Source: Marisa cornuarietis (Eukaryota > Mollusca > Gastropoda > Architaenioglossa > Ampullariidae). From it: DNA of 64,000 bases. The notes below the pieces were generated by a model that searched no databases, was not told where the DNA came from, and saw only the letters and a list, made by a program, of their open reading frames with translations. Made by a program: the position numbers and the translations under genes. Below are positions 13,601 through 27,200 of the stretch, in pieces; the stretch's first letter is position 1; every line of letters starts with the position of its first letter. The DNA is taken from positions 6,385,501 to 6,449,500 of the forward strand of contig SMMW01000622.1 of assembly GCA_004794655.1 (NCBI GenBank), read 5' to 3'.

Positions 13601-16600
13601 TCAGTTGGGTCTGGCAGCATTACCCGTTGCATTTTTGCGACGAGCAGCAAGCATATCGTAGAATGGATTGTCATTAATGCTGGCCCTAGAAGGGGAAAAA
13701 AATGAGAAGGAATTATAACTTACAACTGTTTTGACTATATGCAACATAATTTCTAATGATACAATGACTAAACTGGCTATGAAACGGAGACACTTGCTTT
13801 GAGCACAAGAACCTGAAACTGTGGAACTGGCCACCCCAGCCCCCTTTTCAGCAAATTCTTGTGTCTCCCTGAAACTGCCTATATAATAAATCATTTCTGC
13901 AACCACTCCAGCCTTTGAAGAACAAGAGTTCTAGTCTCTGTCATTTACATGAATATAAAGTCTGAACTACACAGTCAAGATAAACATAGATGATTTATTA
14001 CTTTTAACAGGACTACTTTATGTTTGTAACTATTTTGTTTAGGTGTTCATACTTTTCCAGAAGGACATTATGTTAGTAATAAAATTGATTGCAGTATATC
14101 CACAAAAAAATACATCCCAATTTTTTTTTTCTGAAACTCACTTCACACAGCGTATCCACTCATCTTTCTCCTCTGGGCTGGCAGCAGACATGCGATATAC
14201 ATTGTGTCTTCCTGACAACATTGAATGTAAATAATTTTAAGAGTGAATTAGTTATACCTGGAGGTTTTCTTGCTCGTAAAACATTTGGTGATAAATGAAA
14301 AAAAAACCCTATATTTTCGCCTTGCTTATTATCAAATTACGATGACGGTTTGATTTGCATAAATACGAGACAAAAAAAAGTTTCACGACATCAAAAATCA
14401 ACATTATGATTATCTTATCACATCTACAGTCATTTCTTCTGCAATTCTTCTGCAATGGGCCAATAACAGATCCAATATTTTTTTGTGGGATAGAAGCTGG
14501 GGGAGGGGGAGGGTAGTTAGGAGCCTTCCAGTAATTTTAAATGTCTAAAAACCCCTTTCCTTACACAGATGAGAAAACACTAGAACAGAGATTCTAAACC
14601 TTTTTCACGACTGTACCCCCAAAGGTTGAATGTATGTCCGCAGGTACCGCTCGCACGCAAGTTCTGGCATTATTTTCATAATGACATGTGCTTACCTTTC
14701 TAATGCGATATTTGGGCTTGTTTTTGAGCTATCAAAGATTTGATGCGAGGATGGATGCTTCTGACGGCTGGTATAACATAACCTTCAGGATGTAGTCGGT
14801 TTAGTTCTTTAGTTTTTATTGCAGTCAAAACCGAGAATGTACTTTCACATAAATATGTTGATGGAAATGGCAAAATTCTGACAATGCTGCATTACTCAAG
14901 TCTTCGTATTTGTTACACACACTGTACCAGAAATCTCCCATGCTGCTGTCCATTCTACTTTGCTGTCTCAACATTATTTTCACAAAAAGGATCCAAACTA
15001 CAGTTGTTCTGGGTACCATCTGTTTTAATTTCAGGAAAATGTCGGAGAATTTTGTTTTACAGATTCTTCAAATGATCAACGATCAATGCTTTGATATTAG
15101 GAAAGATTGAAAGCTCGATGTTCGAGTCTTCACAAAAACATGAAATTGTTGGGAAGATTGCAAGATGTCCAGCAGAAATTCTGTTTTTCCAGTAGATAAG
15201 TTTGTTATGAAAAGCTCGCATGTTGTCAATGGAAGGAAATATGTTGCTGTTCTGTCCTTGAAATTTAAAATTCAACTCATTGATTTTTGCAAATATGTCA
15301 GCAAGATATGCGACTTTGCATAACCACTGCTCGTCCTCAAAGTGTGTGTTGCAAAAGTAGATTTCTGATTTTTACGAAAAACATAAATTTCATGTTGGAG
15401 CTCAAATAACCTGTTCAAAACTTTTCCACAAGACAGCCACCTGACTTTGGTATGCAAAAACAAAGTTACGTGTTCCAAACCCATGTCCTGGCAAACCAGT
15501 CAAAAGAGCCAAGAGTTCAGAGCACGTGACTTGATAAAGTTCACAACTTTAACCACAGTGTTCAGTGTCTCATTGAACTCCACGCTTAAGCATTTTGAGG
15601 CAAGTGATTGTCGATGAATAATGCAGTGAATCCATTGTACTGATCGATTTTTCCCTTTCACTAATGCTTTCAAGCCTCCTCGGTGACCCATCATGCTAGC
15701 TGCGCCATCTGTACACACAGAAACACACCACATCCATTCAAGTCCATGAGCACCGAGACACCCTGAAAGAATTCTGAAAATCTCTTATGCTGTTGTTTCT
15801 CCTGGCACAGCTTTGCAAGCTAACACTTCTTCTGAAACTCCCACCACTTGATCCACATCCCGGGCAAAAATCATCAACTGAGTTTCGTTTGATACATCTG
15901 TCGATTCATCCAGTTGTAATGCAAACTGTTTTCTCACTTTGATGTGCTCACAGACTTGCTGGATTATATCGTCAGCCATTTCTTGAATTCTACTTGATAC
16001 AGTATCATTCGAATGTGGGATAGTTTTCACCATATCGACTGCTTTCTTGTCTATCATTATTTCTGCAATTTTTAGTGCTGCAGGAAGTACTAACTCCTCA
16101 ACAATAGTATGAGGTTTCCTTGTTTTCGCAAACAAAAGACTTACTTCATATAAGGCACACAAAGCTTTCTCAGATGTATGCAGATATCCGTGAAACATTG
16201 CGGTGCTTTTCATTATACTCTCATGCTGCCTCTTGAAATATCCCACTGGTCTATCTTTCAATTCTGCGTGTTTGGTTCGCAGATGTCTCTTGAGAAGCGA
16301 CGGTTTCATGCTGTGATTGGACAGAGTTTCGTTGCATATGACAAAGAGTGGAAGTAGAAGGTCCGCACCATTGCTGACAAACTGTAGCACAAATATTCTT
16401 CAGAATATTGTATTTATTTGCCCGCAGATGAATCTTCTGGTGGCTTCTTATCTTGCTGCTGCCGCGGCCGTTTTTGAGGAATTCCTTTGGCCTGTCTTAT
16501 CAGAAGACGACCCAACACCTTCCGAATCAGTAACTTTCGTGAACGCATCGGTATCACTTCCCTTCCATTTCACTAAAAACCAATCCATTTTTGGGGTTTC

Positions 16601-18299
16601 CGCGAACAAAAGCCTTATAACCACCTTCAACTCCTTTCTTGCATTGAAGAGATTGTCTTCTCTTAAAAGCTACCAGCTTGCTGGGAAGGTGACTCAGGTG
16701 CTTTTTGTCCTGTTAAAAATGGCAACATCTTTCAAAATATATTTAAAATATTTAAAATATAAAAATAAGACACACACATGGTTTCTCACCTTCAACAACT
16801 TTCCCATCAGAATCAACTTTGCAGGCCTTGATGACCTCATTACCAGCGACAGAGAACAGCTCAAAGCAGTTTTGTCGATTGGTGCTTTCTGGCGGCAGTT
16901 CACGTACCTGGATGTTCTCCAGAGGAATTATGCCTTTGGGTTCTTTATCCTGAAGATTTATATAAAGCATGATAACTCAAGCACATATCAAGACCCCTTA
17001 AGCAACTATTAAGTACAGGCTGCCTGCCTGTGTCTGTCATATTTAATAATTTTAATAATTTTTACTACAAAACCATGTAAACAAAAAAGGGAGAAAGTCC
17101 AGTTATTTGGCTAGATAAATCACAAAAAGAGTTATATGTCTTAACATAGGAACAAGAAGACACTAATTTGAAATTGAAATTTTTCTGGATGTACTTTAAA
17201 AATGATGGGGAAACAAGTGCACATACAAAGTCAGCTAGACATTTTTGATCATTTTTGAGTCCATTTCTGAAACTGAAGGCATTTTTTGGTCATCTTAAGT
17301 TATATTTATTCATTTCTACATAGTGTGTGATGATTAAAATCCACTGAATATTAGACTAAACCTCATAGTGATGATCGATTGTGCATAAACCTGTATCAAA
17401 ATTTTCTTTTTGGAACTATGATTTGATATTTTTCCTTTGAATTTATAAGAAAGTGCAAGTTTACTATAAAATAAGGTAGGAACAGTTTCTTTCTCTTAAC
17501 TTTGAACTTTGAATAATTTTGAATGATTATTTTAATTTATCTTCCTCTCATATTTAGCTTATTTTTCATATTTTGAAACGTACTTTAAATTTGTGCATGC
17601 CTGGGTATCTGAATCAAACACCAAGGCTCAGACTTAATGGATCAATATGTCTCGCCACATTTTAATCATCTGGATCCTTATTTGTACTGCATATTAAACA
17701 CTGCTAAACATGAAGCTGGCAGTGAACTTCAAATCATGGCTGAGCCAGTATATTAGTAATAATGATGATAGTAATTATCACAATAAAAAGGAAAAAAATG
17801 GAAGAGAAACATTTGCATGGCTCAATATCACTTTAGTACCATTCTTATTTTTAGGGAGTGTAATAAACTATACACCTTATCAATGTAAATGAAAACAATA
17901 ATAAAATAGATATCAAACCAAAAAGTCAACATTGGAAAGACGGAGTCAGGAAACTGAGTAATCAATAACATGCAAATCAGTGGTATACTAGTCAGCAAAG
18001 CACTTGAGAACAGTCCACACCAATGAGGACAGTGGCTAAACGTCTTCGTAAAGTGCCTGATTATTTTTATTTTTTCCCCTGTCTGCATCACCAGTAATAA
18101 TAAAATCACTGTACTCAGGTAAAATCATGAAACAGCCAGTTTTCTTAAGTTTAAACACCTGCACAGATAACAAGAGGTTTAAAAATTTTCTAATATAAAA
18201 GCAGTCTATTTTGGACACTTACAGTTGTGTACTGGAAATAATATAGGCAGTTGTCATTGAGGATGAACCACCTGCGTTTCCAATTTTTATAGCGCCCTC
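13601..18299 (-). CDS. CYTH: cytohesin exons 10-13: PH domain and C-terminus
   Basis: Exon 10 (18223-18299) gives [20 protein letters not shown], the basic beta1-beta2 loop that contacts inositol phosphates. Exon 11 (16790-16949) gives [18 protein letters not shown] and continues to KVVE. Exon 12 (14142-14211) gives [20 protein letters not shown]. Exon 13 ends [20 protein letters not shown] and two further residues. The loop has two glycines (Q-G-G-R), the diglycine form, which in mammals prefers PIP3. Vertebrate cytohesins have NH at the position where this protein has RH (E-G-R-H-N-V-Y). The C-terminal polybasic stretch is shorter and weaker than in mammals. Confidence 0.95.
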
Positions 18300-21200
18300 C
18301 TGCAAACAAAGAGCAGTAAATATAAATCATTGCATGGATTGCTCAATGAGCTAAAAATAAACTTAGTAACATTTAGTGCCTGTTATATTACCCTACACCT
18401 TGTGCAAGGAAGCTTTTATAGTGTAAACAAGCAGAAATTACATTCTACTCCCTAGAATAGGAGCAAATGTGAGCTGTGTAATGGCAGTGAACAACAGCTA
18501 AATGAAAAATATCAATTCTCAAAATCTTGCTGTCATCAAATTGCGAACAATTTAACCAACAGTAATAATTTCTACTGAAGACATTTCCTGCTAGTAAAAA
18601 TAAAAATTTCGTCAATGTCATCCAAAACTCTAGCAACCATCAAACTCTCATAAATGATGGACAAACAATAAGCTTGTCAGCTATCCTACAGAAGAAGCCT
18701 GCAATTGAAATTAAGCTATTTATAATTATAGTCTAAACTATATATGAGAATGCTATGAGCATGACTGAGACCAGACCTGATTACAACCAGGGAAGTAAAG
18801 TTACTTTTTGAGCAATCTTTGTCTACTAATTGCCTTTTCGTCTCGAATAATATGAAGTACTAAATCAAGCTTTAGCAGTAAATGGGGAAATGCCTGTTTC
18901 AATTAAGCAGTTAAAAACTGTTAATGAGAGGGGAATGAGGCAGTGGCCACAGCATACATACAGGTCAGAATCTGGGCTCGTATTCATAGATACTGGCAAT
19001 TTATCCATGGGTTCCATTGCTTTTATAAAGTAGCTCGCTTAAGTTGATCTGACAAACAGATTTCCAGTTATGAGCCATTGAGCAAGTAGAATCACCTGAC
19101 AGTCATAGCTAAAATTCCTATTTATAAAAAAAGGGCCATGGTGCATGCATTTTTCGGTCAAAGGATGAAGCAGAATAGCCCACAACTAAAATGAGAAACG
19201 TTAAAAAAAAATAATAATAATCAACAGTGTAAGCAAGAAACTGCAAGCTCAAGCCAAAAAAAAAAAATTCTTTTCATTATGAAACAAAATGACCATGTCC
19301 ATTGTGAGATTCATTTGATACTTTTTTTAAATAGCATTTCAGATTATGAAGTCCATAAAAATGCTACGTACCAAACAGTCCCATATTATATTATCTGTTC
19401 AGTTTATTTATTAAGTCTAGCAAAATTCTGTGGTTGCTCCAGTTAAACTAAATCAGTCACAATCTCCTGAATATTTACTCTACATGGGTAAGGTTAACAC
19501 AATGGCTCTCTGATAAATTACTGGCTGGTAAAACAATTTGGGCAAGCAAACCTGGTTCTATGAATTAGATACTATCTGTGCTTTGCCAATTTTACCAGCT
19601 TGGGTAGCGTGACAGACTGGGTACATAAATACGAGCCCTGACAAAGAACTCAAAACATAAACTGACCACATGCCAAAATTAGGACAAACAACAAATATTG
19701 AAAAAAATGAACAAAATCAGAAAATCAGAAAGAAACAGATGCGTGTAAAATATGTAAAAGGTTGAGACTTGTAATGTACAGGTATGGTACAGTCAAAAAT
19801 CTTATTTTCATATCCCAATTCTTCCAGGTAGGCGCAGGTCACAGATGTGTGGAAGGCAGGGAACATAGCATAAAGTAATCATAAAAGGGTGGCATACCCA
19901 TTACATTGTTTCTGCCACAAAATAATAACACCAAAAAGGGCTTCCAGAAGATTTGATGGGTTTCCCAGAATCAAATACTACTATACGCAACACACAAAAA
20001 AGTGGAAAACTAGAGCCAAACTTCAAAAGCTTCAGAATCAAAACAAGAAAGCTTCAAAGAATGCTTTAAAAAAAAACAGAGACCTATATAAACAATTACT
20101 GACAAGTACTAAAACCATCTAAAGACAGTTTTTTGTTCTGGGCAGTACGGTATCCGGCCAACTGAAATTACTGCTTTCAGCTGGTATTCCATTTTGAAAT
20201 GAATGTGCTTTTCTTGGTTTCTCTCTCTCTTCTGGAGTGGGGGGATTATTCTAAAGCTAATATAAGCTGCCTAAACCACTGACTAAGTAAAACCTAAGGT
20301 TGTACAGCGAGCAAGTTAAAATATTTCTTTTTGTTTGAGTTAATACATGTATTCATTTAAATGAGTGGCGATAAAAGGTCAACACAGACAAAAAAAATAT
20401 GTTCTGTAAGACAGTCTTAGACTATATGTATATCCAAAATTTTTAGCCTTCCGCATATGTACACCTGAATATAAAAACACACATGGAGCAAATAAAAAGA
20501 ACAAATAAAAAACCAAACAAAACTTACTGAACCTAGATGCTCCTTTGTTGTATGATTAGTGAATGAAACACAAAAGAGTTAAAGGTGCAGATTTTACTGA
20601 ATCTAAACAGTGTAAGGTGAAATACACAATAAATGAAGCAACAGCATTACCATAAAAATTAATGAAACTATGTATTTAATTCTACGGATGATACATTAGA
20701 GTTTCATTAAAAATGCACGTGCATCTGCTTTTTCAGTGTGTTGATGTTCAGGCAAAGACAGCTTATGGCAAAGTAAAAGTTTAGTTGTTTTTTTTCTTTT
20801 TACTGTCTACTGTCACAGACCCATAATGAGTACTTATAACTTTATAAACAGGACGAAAAACCACAATAGAAGGGAAAGAAAACCAGACAGCATCAGTTAT
20901 TCCAGCTCTATGCAGCATAATCTCCTGTCACTTGTTTTGGGAAAATACTACTTTCATGCACCATTTCGGGGAAAGTTGGGGGGGGGGGGAGAAAAAGGAA
21001 AAGAGTGCACAAGTACTCATCCTCAGCTAAGACAGGTGAGAACAAAAGCCTAAATACCATACCTTGTTTTGTGAGCCATCCTTCCTTGACTGGATTGAAG
21101 AACGTGTGCATTAAATCATTGCCATCGTCTTCGGGAATCTTGAATGGCTCTTTCTTGATACTTTCATACAGACTCTGTAGATACAAAAAAAAGAGCAACC

Positions 21201-24200
21201 TTGTATGTATAATAACAGACTGGACCCCAAAAAAAAGATTCACTCAATCCATTATTTTTCCAGCCACTTTAAGGCGGAAATCCTTCGGACAGTAGGAAGA
21301 AAATGGTTTTGCCAGTGCGAGGGAAGGTAGGAGTACAGGCGGTGCTGACGGCTAGCGGTCGTTTCCAATTACTACTTAGACAATTGAGATCAAAGCCACT
21401 GCCGATTTGTCTAGTAATAAAACGTCTTTCTCAGCCGTACTTGCTGTAGGGTCTGAGAGGTGAGGCGAAACAACGTCTATCTGAACATACTGTCATGGTT
21501 AGGACCTAATATATTCTCCAGAAACAAGCAAAAAAAAAAAATAAAAATAAAGAGAATATAAAGGAGAGAAGGATGAACAGTGCAAAGGACACAAACAAAA
21601 AATGGGAATACCAACATTTTCAGTTCATTCCCATGGTGACCGTCAATTGAAAACAAAGCAGGGCGGGGAGAAGGCTGTGGACAAACGGTGTGTAGTCTGT
21701 GATTACATCTACGGTCAAAAAGGCTAGGACTTCAGTTTTGCACCTGCGGTTTTGTTTTGTAATATTTATATTTCTGTTTATGTGTGCATTCCAATAGCTC
21801 ACTGAAGTTTTTAGTGTGACATACATGTAGGTCAGTGTACGCTAGTGTCTACACCATAGTATTATTATTCTATTTTCCAGTTGTGATGTATACTTTTGTT
21901 TCTCACACCATGAATCTGGCAAATGGAAGTCTGTGTCCATCTAATGCCTTCAGTATCCTTTCTACTATTTTCTCATCACTATCTTCACTTTCGCGGCAGC
22001 TGCTCATCATGCACTTCTGGGCAGTAATCTGCAAATGTACAATAAAATCCGAGGCTGGAAGCAAGAGGGCAGAACTTATATATAAACTGCTGTTAGTTGA
22101 GCGAGGCTTGGTTTGTTTTGGGCAACCGAAAGAAAATGAATAAGAGGGAAAAAAGAGCATCAGCAGCAACAAAATATAGTTTGCAACTGTATGTGGTTCA
22201 ACTTAAAATGTGTCTCTGGACAGCGCATAGTCCTCTGGATTTTTATAGAGTATATGGCCATGTAGAAAGTAGCTCAGAAGGTTGACAGCAGCGGGATCAG
22301 TTAGCACTATTAGACATGGTATATATTGTGACAGCCTGCATTGTGAAGCTTGCTTACACTTGTGAATGTTTTGGAAGTGTGTAGTTCATCCATCCAACAA
22401 GTGCCTTATTCTCGAAGGGTTGCCATCGCAATTTTCAAAACACCAGTAAACATGATCCCTGACCCCTGCTGTCTTGTCAATGAGCTGAGAGCAACACGTC
22501 TTGCTGATGTTCATTTTACTACCTTGCGCCAGCTTTTTCATCCCAGATTTTAGCAAATACCACCTCTCGTTAATGTTTCTAGCACCTTTAGTTCTTACTA
22601 TAATATTAATTTCCACGTTTCGGTCGTGAACATGCTCTTGAATGATGACACCTGAAACATTCATACTTTCATACATCGTCTCGCAGCCCACGCTTGTGTC
22701 GCTGGGTGCACACGTCATCCTCTTTGGTGATGTGCTGAATATTTAAAGCCTTGTGAGTCGATACTCCCAGAGTAACATGATCAGTGTGATATGAAGTTTT
22801 TCAACATATGTGCCTTGCATCTGTCATCATCTGATCCTGTCGGTCAGAGGAGATCACTGTTCTGCTTGAAGTGCAGCTGCGACAAATTGGCAAACTTAGC
22901 AAATTTTTTTATATTAAATGGGGATAATCCCCAATGTAATGTATGCAACTTACAGAATAACTGTCACCTAGTCGGGACGACAAGTTCCAAACGATAATAT
23001 GTCCGTTAGGACAGCCAAAGATGATCAGCACATGCCCATCCATTTTTGACACCACTACAAGCGAAGATGTGCACGAGACTGAATGGGCATAAATGTGATC
23101 TACATTGTCCTTCACCTTGTTGTGCTCACCAACAAACAAACATGAACCATGGGGCCGCTTTTGTAGATGGTGAATGGGCACTGTGTTACAGACATGAATT
23201 GTTGCCCATGTGTACGAACATTGCATTTAAACGCAGATGTACTTAATGTCTGTCACCAGGTGAATAAACTGAAAATGTTGTATATTGTTATTCCCCAATT
23301 ATGAGTAAAAAAAAGATATAGAGATATAGAGAAAAATAAACGAAAGCAATGAAAATAAAATTTTAAAATTCAGTTGTCTTTGTGTTTGTATCATTTCCAC
23401 TGATCATCCTTCTCTCCTTTATTTTTCTATTTATTTTATGGAGAATACATTCAATTGTCGGTCCTAACCATGGCAGTATGTTCAGTTGCAAACCGTTTCA
23501 CCTCAGCTTTCTCAATGCCAGCAGCAAGTACTCAACTGAAAAAGACATTTTATTGCTCTGATCTCAACCCTGCCCCAGGGTCCGGATAGTAATTAGGGGA
23601 GACTGACCGCATGTACAAGTCTGCATCGGTGATAACCTCCCTTCCCTCACCAGTGCGAAACCATTTTAATAAATGCCCACAAGAAGTTCCGCCTTTAATT
23701 AAGGAAACCTTTACAAGATTTTCTCTGCTGCTGTTGCTTGATTTCTTTGAAGATTTTGTTTAATTCACATGAACTCAATCATGATCCATTTAATTTTGCA
23801 ATTCATTTCTAGAATTTAAAGAAAATGTATGCTGTAGCTATACCACCATATTTATATTTACCGTCAAAAGTTCCTCTGGTAAGTTGCCCCCATCATTGAT
23901 GCCACGATTCATTTGGATAAAACGCTCCACAGTGGGCTTATCCTTGACACTGGGATTATGAAGGCTGGTGTTCAGCATAATTATGGCAAAAGAGAGTATA
24001 TAGCAAGTGTCTGAAATAAAAAAATAAAGCCATTTATATGGAGCCTTTACAAATAAAAAAAAGACACAATGTTTCATACAAGTTTTCACTCTATAAAGAT
24101 TTGGATTACTTAACTTTTTCCGAAATAAAAATGCATGAACAGTGAAACCTTGATTATCCGGTCTGCAAGTAACCGTGCAATCAGTTTTCCGGGATCGCCT

Positions 24201-27200
24201 AAGAAAAAAAAAACAACCTGCTAGACCACCAAGATTTTGCCCTCAAGAATTTTGACTACAGGAACGTACACTGCATGTGTCACGACTTAAGTTTTCTTTG
24301 TCGATAGGTCTCTGAGAATTATTCTTAAAGGATTGAAAGTATAGCATCTGTGTGCCAGCCTGGCGATCCCCTGCTGTGAAAAACCATTAGACTTAATCAG
24401 CTGCAGAGGACTCGTTTTGCACTCTCCCTCCCCTTTTTCCAATTTCCCATGACTGCCATTTGTCAATAAGTTTTGACATTTGTCTTCTGCTTCAACGCTT
24501 TTCTTGGAAAAGATTGTGTATGGGTCGCACTGTCCGTGAAGTTGTTGGTGTCTGCACCTCGAGGTCAGAAAGCGGCTTCGCATAAGTTGGTGTTGAAACA
24601 GTGCATGATATTGCTCCTATTCTAGCATTTGGGATTTTAAAAATTTCTTTGGTTATCCATGATTTTTGATCATCCAGAAAATGGGCACCAGTCATTAAAA
24701 CCAGATAATTAAGGTTTCACTGTAGAAGTACACACAAGAACAGCATATCAAAGAAGCACAAAAAAAAAAAATCAATGTATTATAAAAATAAAAATTAGGA
24801 AGAGATGTAACAGCAAATGACTCACGAGAGTCAAAAATTGTGTACTGCTTACCTGTCTTAGTAAAGACCCCTGGATTAAGCTCGCAGTAACGAGCAGCAA
24901 AACACTCCATCATTCGATCAATTTTTTGCGCCTCTCCAGGAAGTCGGAAGCTCCACAGAAATTGTCTGTGAAATTAAAAGCTACATTTAATACATTATTA
25001 ATACTAGTAGCCTTTTGATATTTTTTTAATAAGCCTCAATTATTTGGGATGGTTCTATGAAAAGTGAAGGAGGTAACAGTAGAACTATATACTAATTATT
25101 TTTTTTTACAATTACCTAACATAATCTAGGCAGTGTTAGGCAGCAAAAATATACAATATGACACCACAGCTTTGCAGTATTCAGCAAGAACTGTTTAAAA
25201 TATATGATGTTTTATATGCACGCACGTGCAAACATTGTGGAAAAATGCAATTTACAAGGAACATTATTATTACTACTTCTAAATGTCATCAAGTATTTTA
25301 TTTCAGCATCGGGTGCAGTCTGGGTGCAAAATGCTCTACCTAAATCATGGCCTTTGACAGACCTCTTTACTGATTATTAACTCAGTATAAGCAGTTTTTC
25401 CAAGGTATGAATTTCAAAAACAATTTTTGTAATATACACAAAGGGAAGCAACTGTAAATTTTGACCAGACAACCATTTATTGATTTATTGATTTATTTCC
25501 CTTAAACCGCAGCTATAAAAATATGCCACTTTAGGTCTTTTCCAAATTAATTCCAACCTGAGAAAATTCTGGCTATGTTCAAGTATGGAAATAAAGATTC
25601 TTCATAACTTTTACTATTAAATCAATCCTTTTATCTTTTACAGATCCCATGCAAATTAAAACAAAGCAGAAGTCAGTGTGATTCAATCAAGTTTAAATTC
25701 ACCAAACACATTATTATGTCTAATGCTACACATTTACCAGCATTAAAAAAATACTTTACATCCTTGCCCACTTTTTTCTTTTTACCTGAGTGCTTGCACA
25801 AGAATCATGTCCGAGAACTCATGAAGGTTAACAAATGCCTTCAGCACTGCCATGTTGAAATCATTCCTGCACAGGTAACATCAACAAAAGTTATTTTTAT
25901 ATCATTAATTACACTTCTGAAGCCAAGATCACCAGTTTGCTTCTAGAAATAGGCAATAAGACAGGTGTTTCTTCCTTTGCATTTTTTTGTGTGATAATTT
26001 TATGACTGCAGCTTGACCGGAGACCTAACTGTATGGAAAACACCTGTGCTCACTTTTCTCCAAGGTAGTCCCCTATAGCTGTCTTGTTGAGACCTTCTCC
26101 TTGGAAAAGAAAGCGAGCTACATCTTCTGGGGTGTTCTGAACCAGTCCATTGTTTATCAGGTACTCGATCCCCTGCAAATCATTTAAAAAAAAGCTTAAA
26201 CAAGCACATCTTCATCTGATTAAGCAACTATTTTTAGACGACGTGGTTGCATTAACTTCCAGCATGCTTGGCATGGCATAATGTTCTGCCATTTTATCGC
26301 CATTTTGTACCTCCCTCCTTGCCAACTGCATGTCCACATGCAAATACATATTTATGCCTGCACACACATCTATGCAGTAAAAGCAGACTCCCCAACCCCT
26401 TCCTTGTGTAGAATGTGCACTGTAAGAAACCAGTTTGCCAATACTTCAATCCACTTAGTCTCCCTTACTTGCTGCAAATATAAATCTTTGACCAGATCAC
26501 TCTGAAGCCCAGACACTGCTTTTATGCAAGATGAAGTGCACCACAGAAAATATTTTTTAAATAGCCACCTAACAGTAGCACTCTCTGACTTTCTTTTTAG
26601 TGACAGTCTTACACACAACCTGACACTCTAAAGATAAGGTGGAGATGAAAAACTGGGGTCTCCAGAGGTGCTCTTTTATAGTTGCTTTTTTATCTAAACA
26701 AGTGGTTCACAATGTATTTTCTAGAAGACCTCCAGAGCTTAATCTGCCAATTCAGTTTATACAAGATTTTCATGCCAATTAGGATTTGAAAATAATAAAC
26801 AACACTATGCAATGCCATTGTTTCTAGAAGACAGAAGTTTCTTTTTTTGAAAACACCTGCCTGCACAAGCCAAGCCACTGAAGATACCATTGTAAGTACT
26901 ACTTCTCCCTGCTTTTTATCCACCACCCCAACCCTCCACTCTCGCAGCATCAACACTCTGTTCAACTTTGTTTTATTGTAAATGCTTACATAACCGGGCC
27001 AACAATTTTATTCTGATACTGGTACATCTTTCATCATTGCACTGGTTTCATAAGTTTCTAAAATCTTAATTATGGTATATGACTCAAAATATCTCATGTA
27101 ACATTATTTCAAACAGATCTCTGTTTCTTTTGAATGATTTTGTGCATGTCTGTGTGTGTGTGTGTGTGTTAAGTTTCAACTATTATGCACTCTGCCAGCA

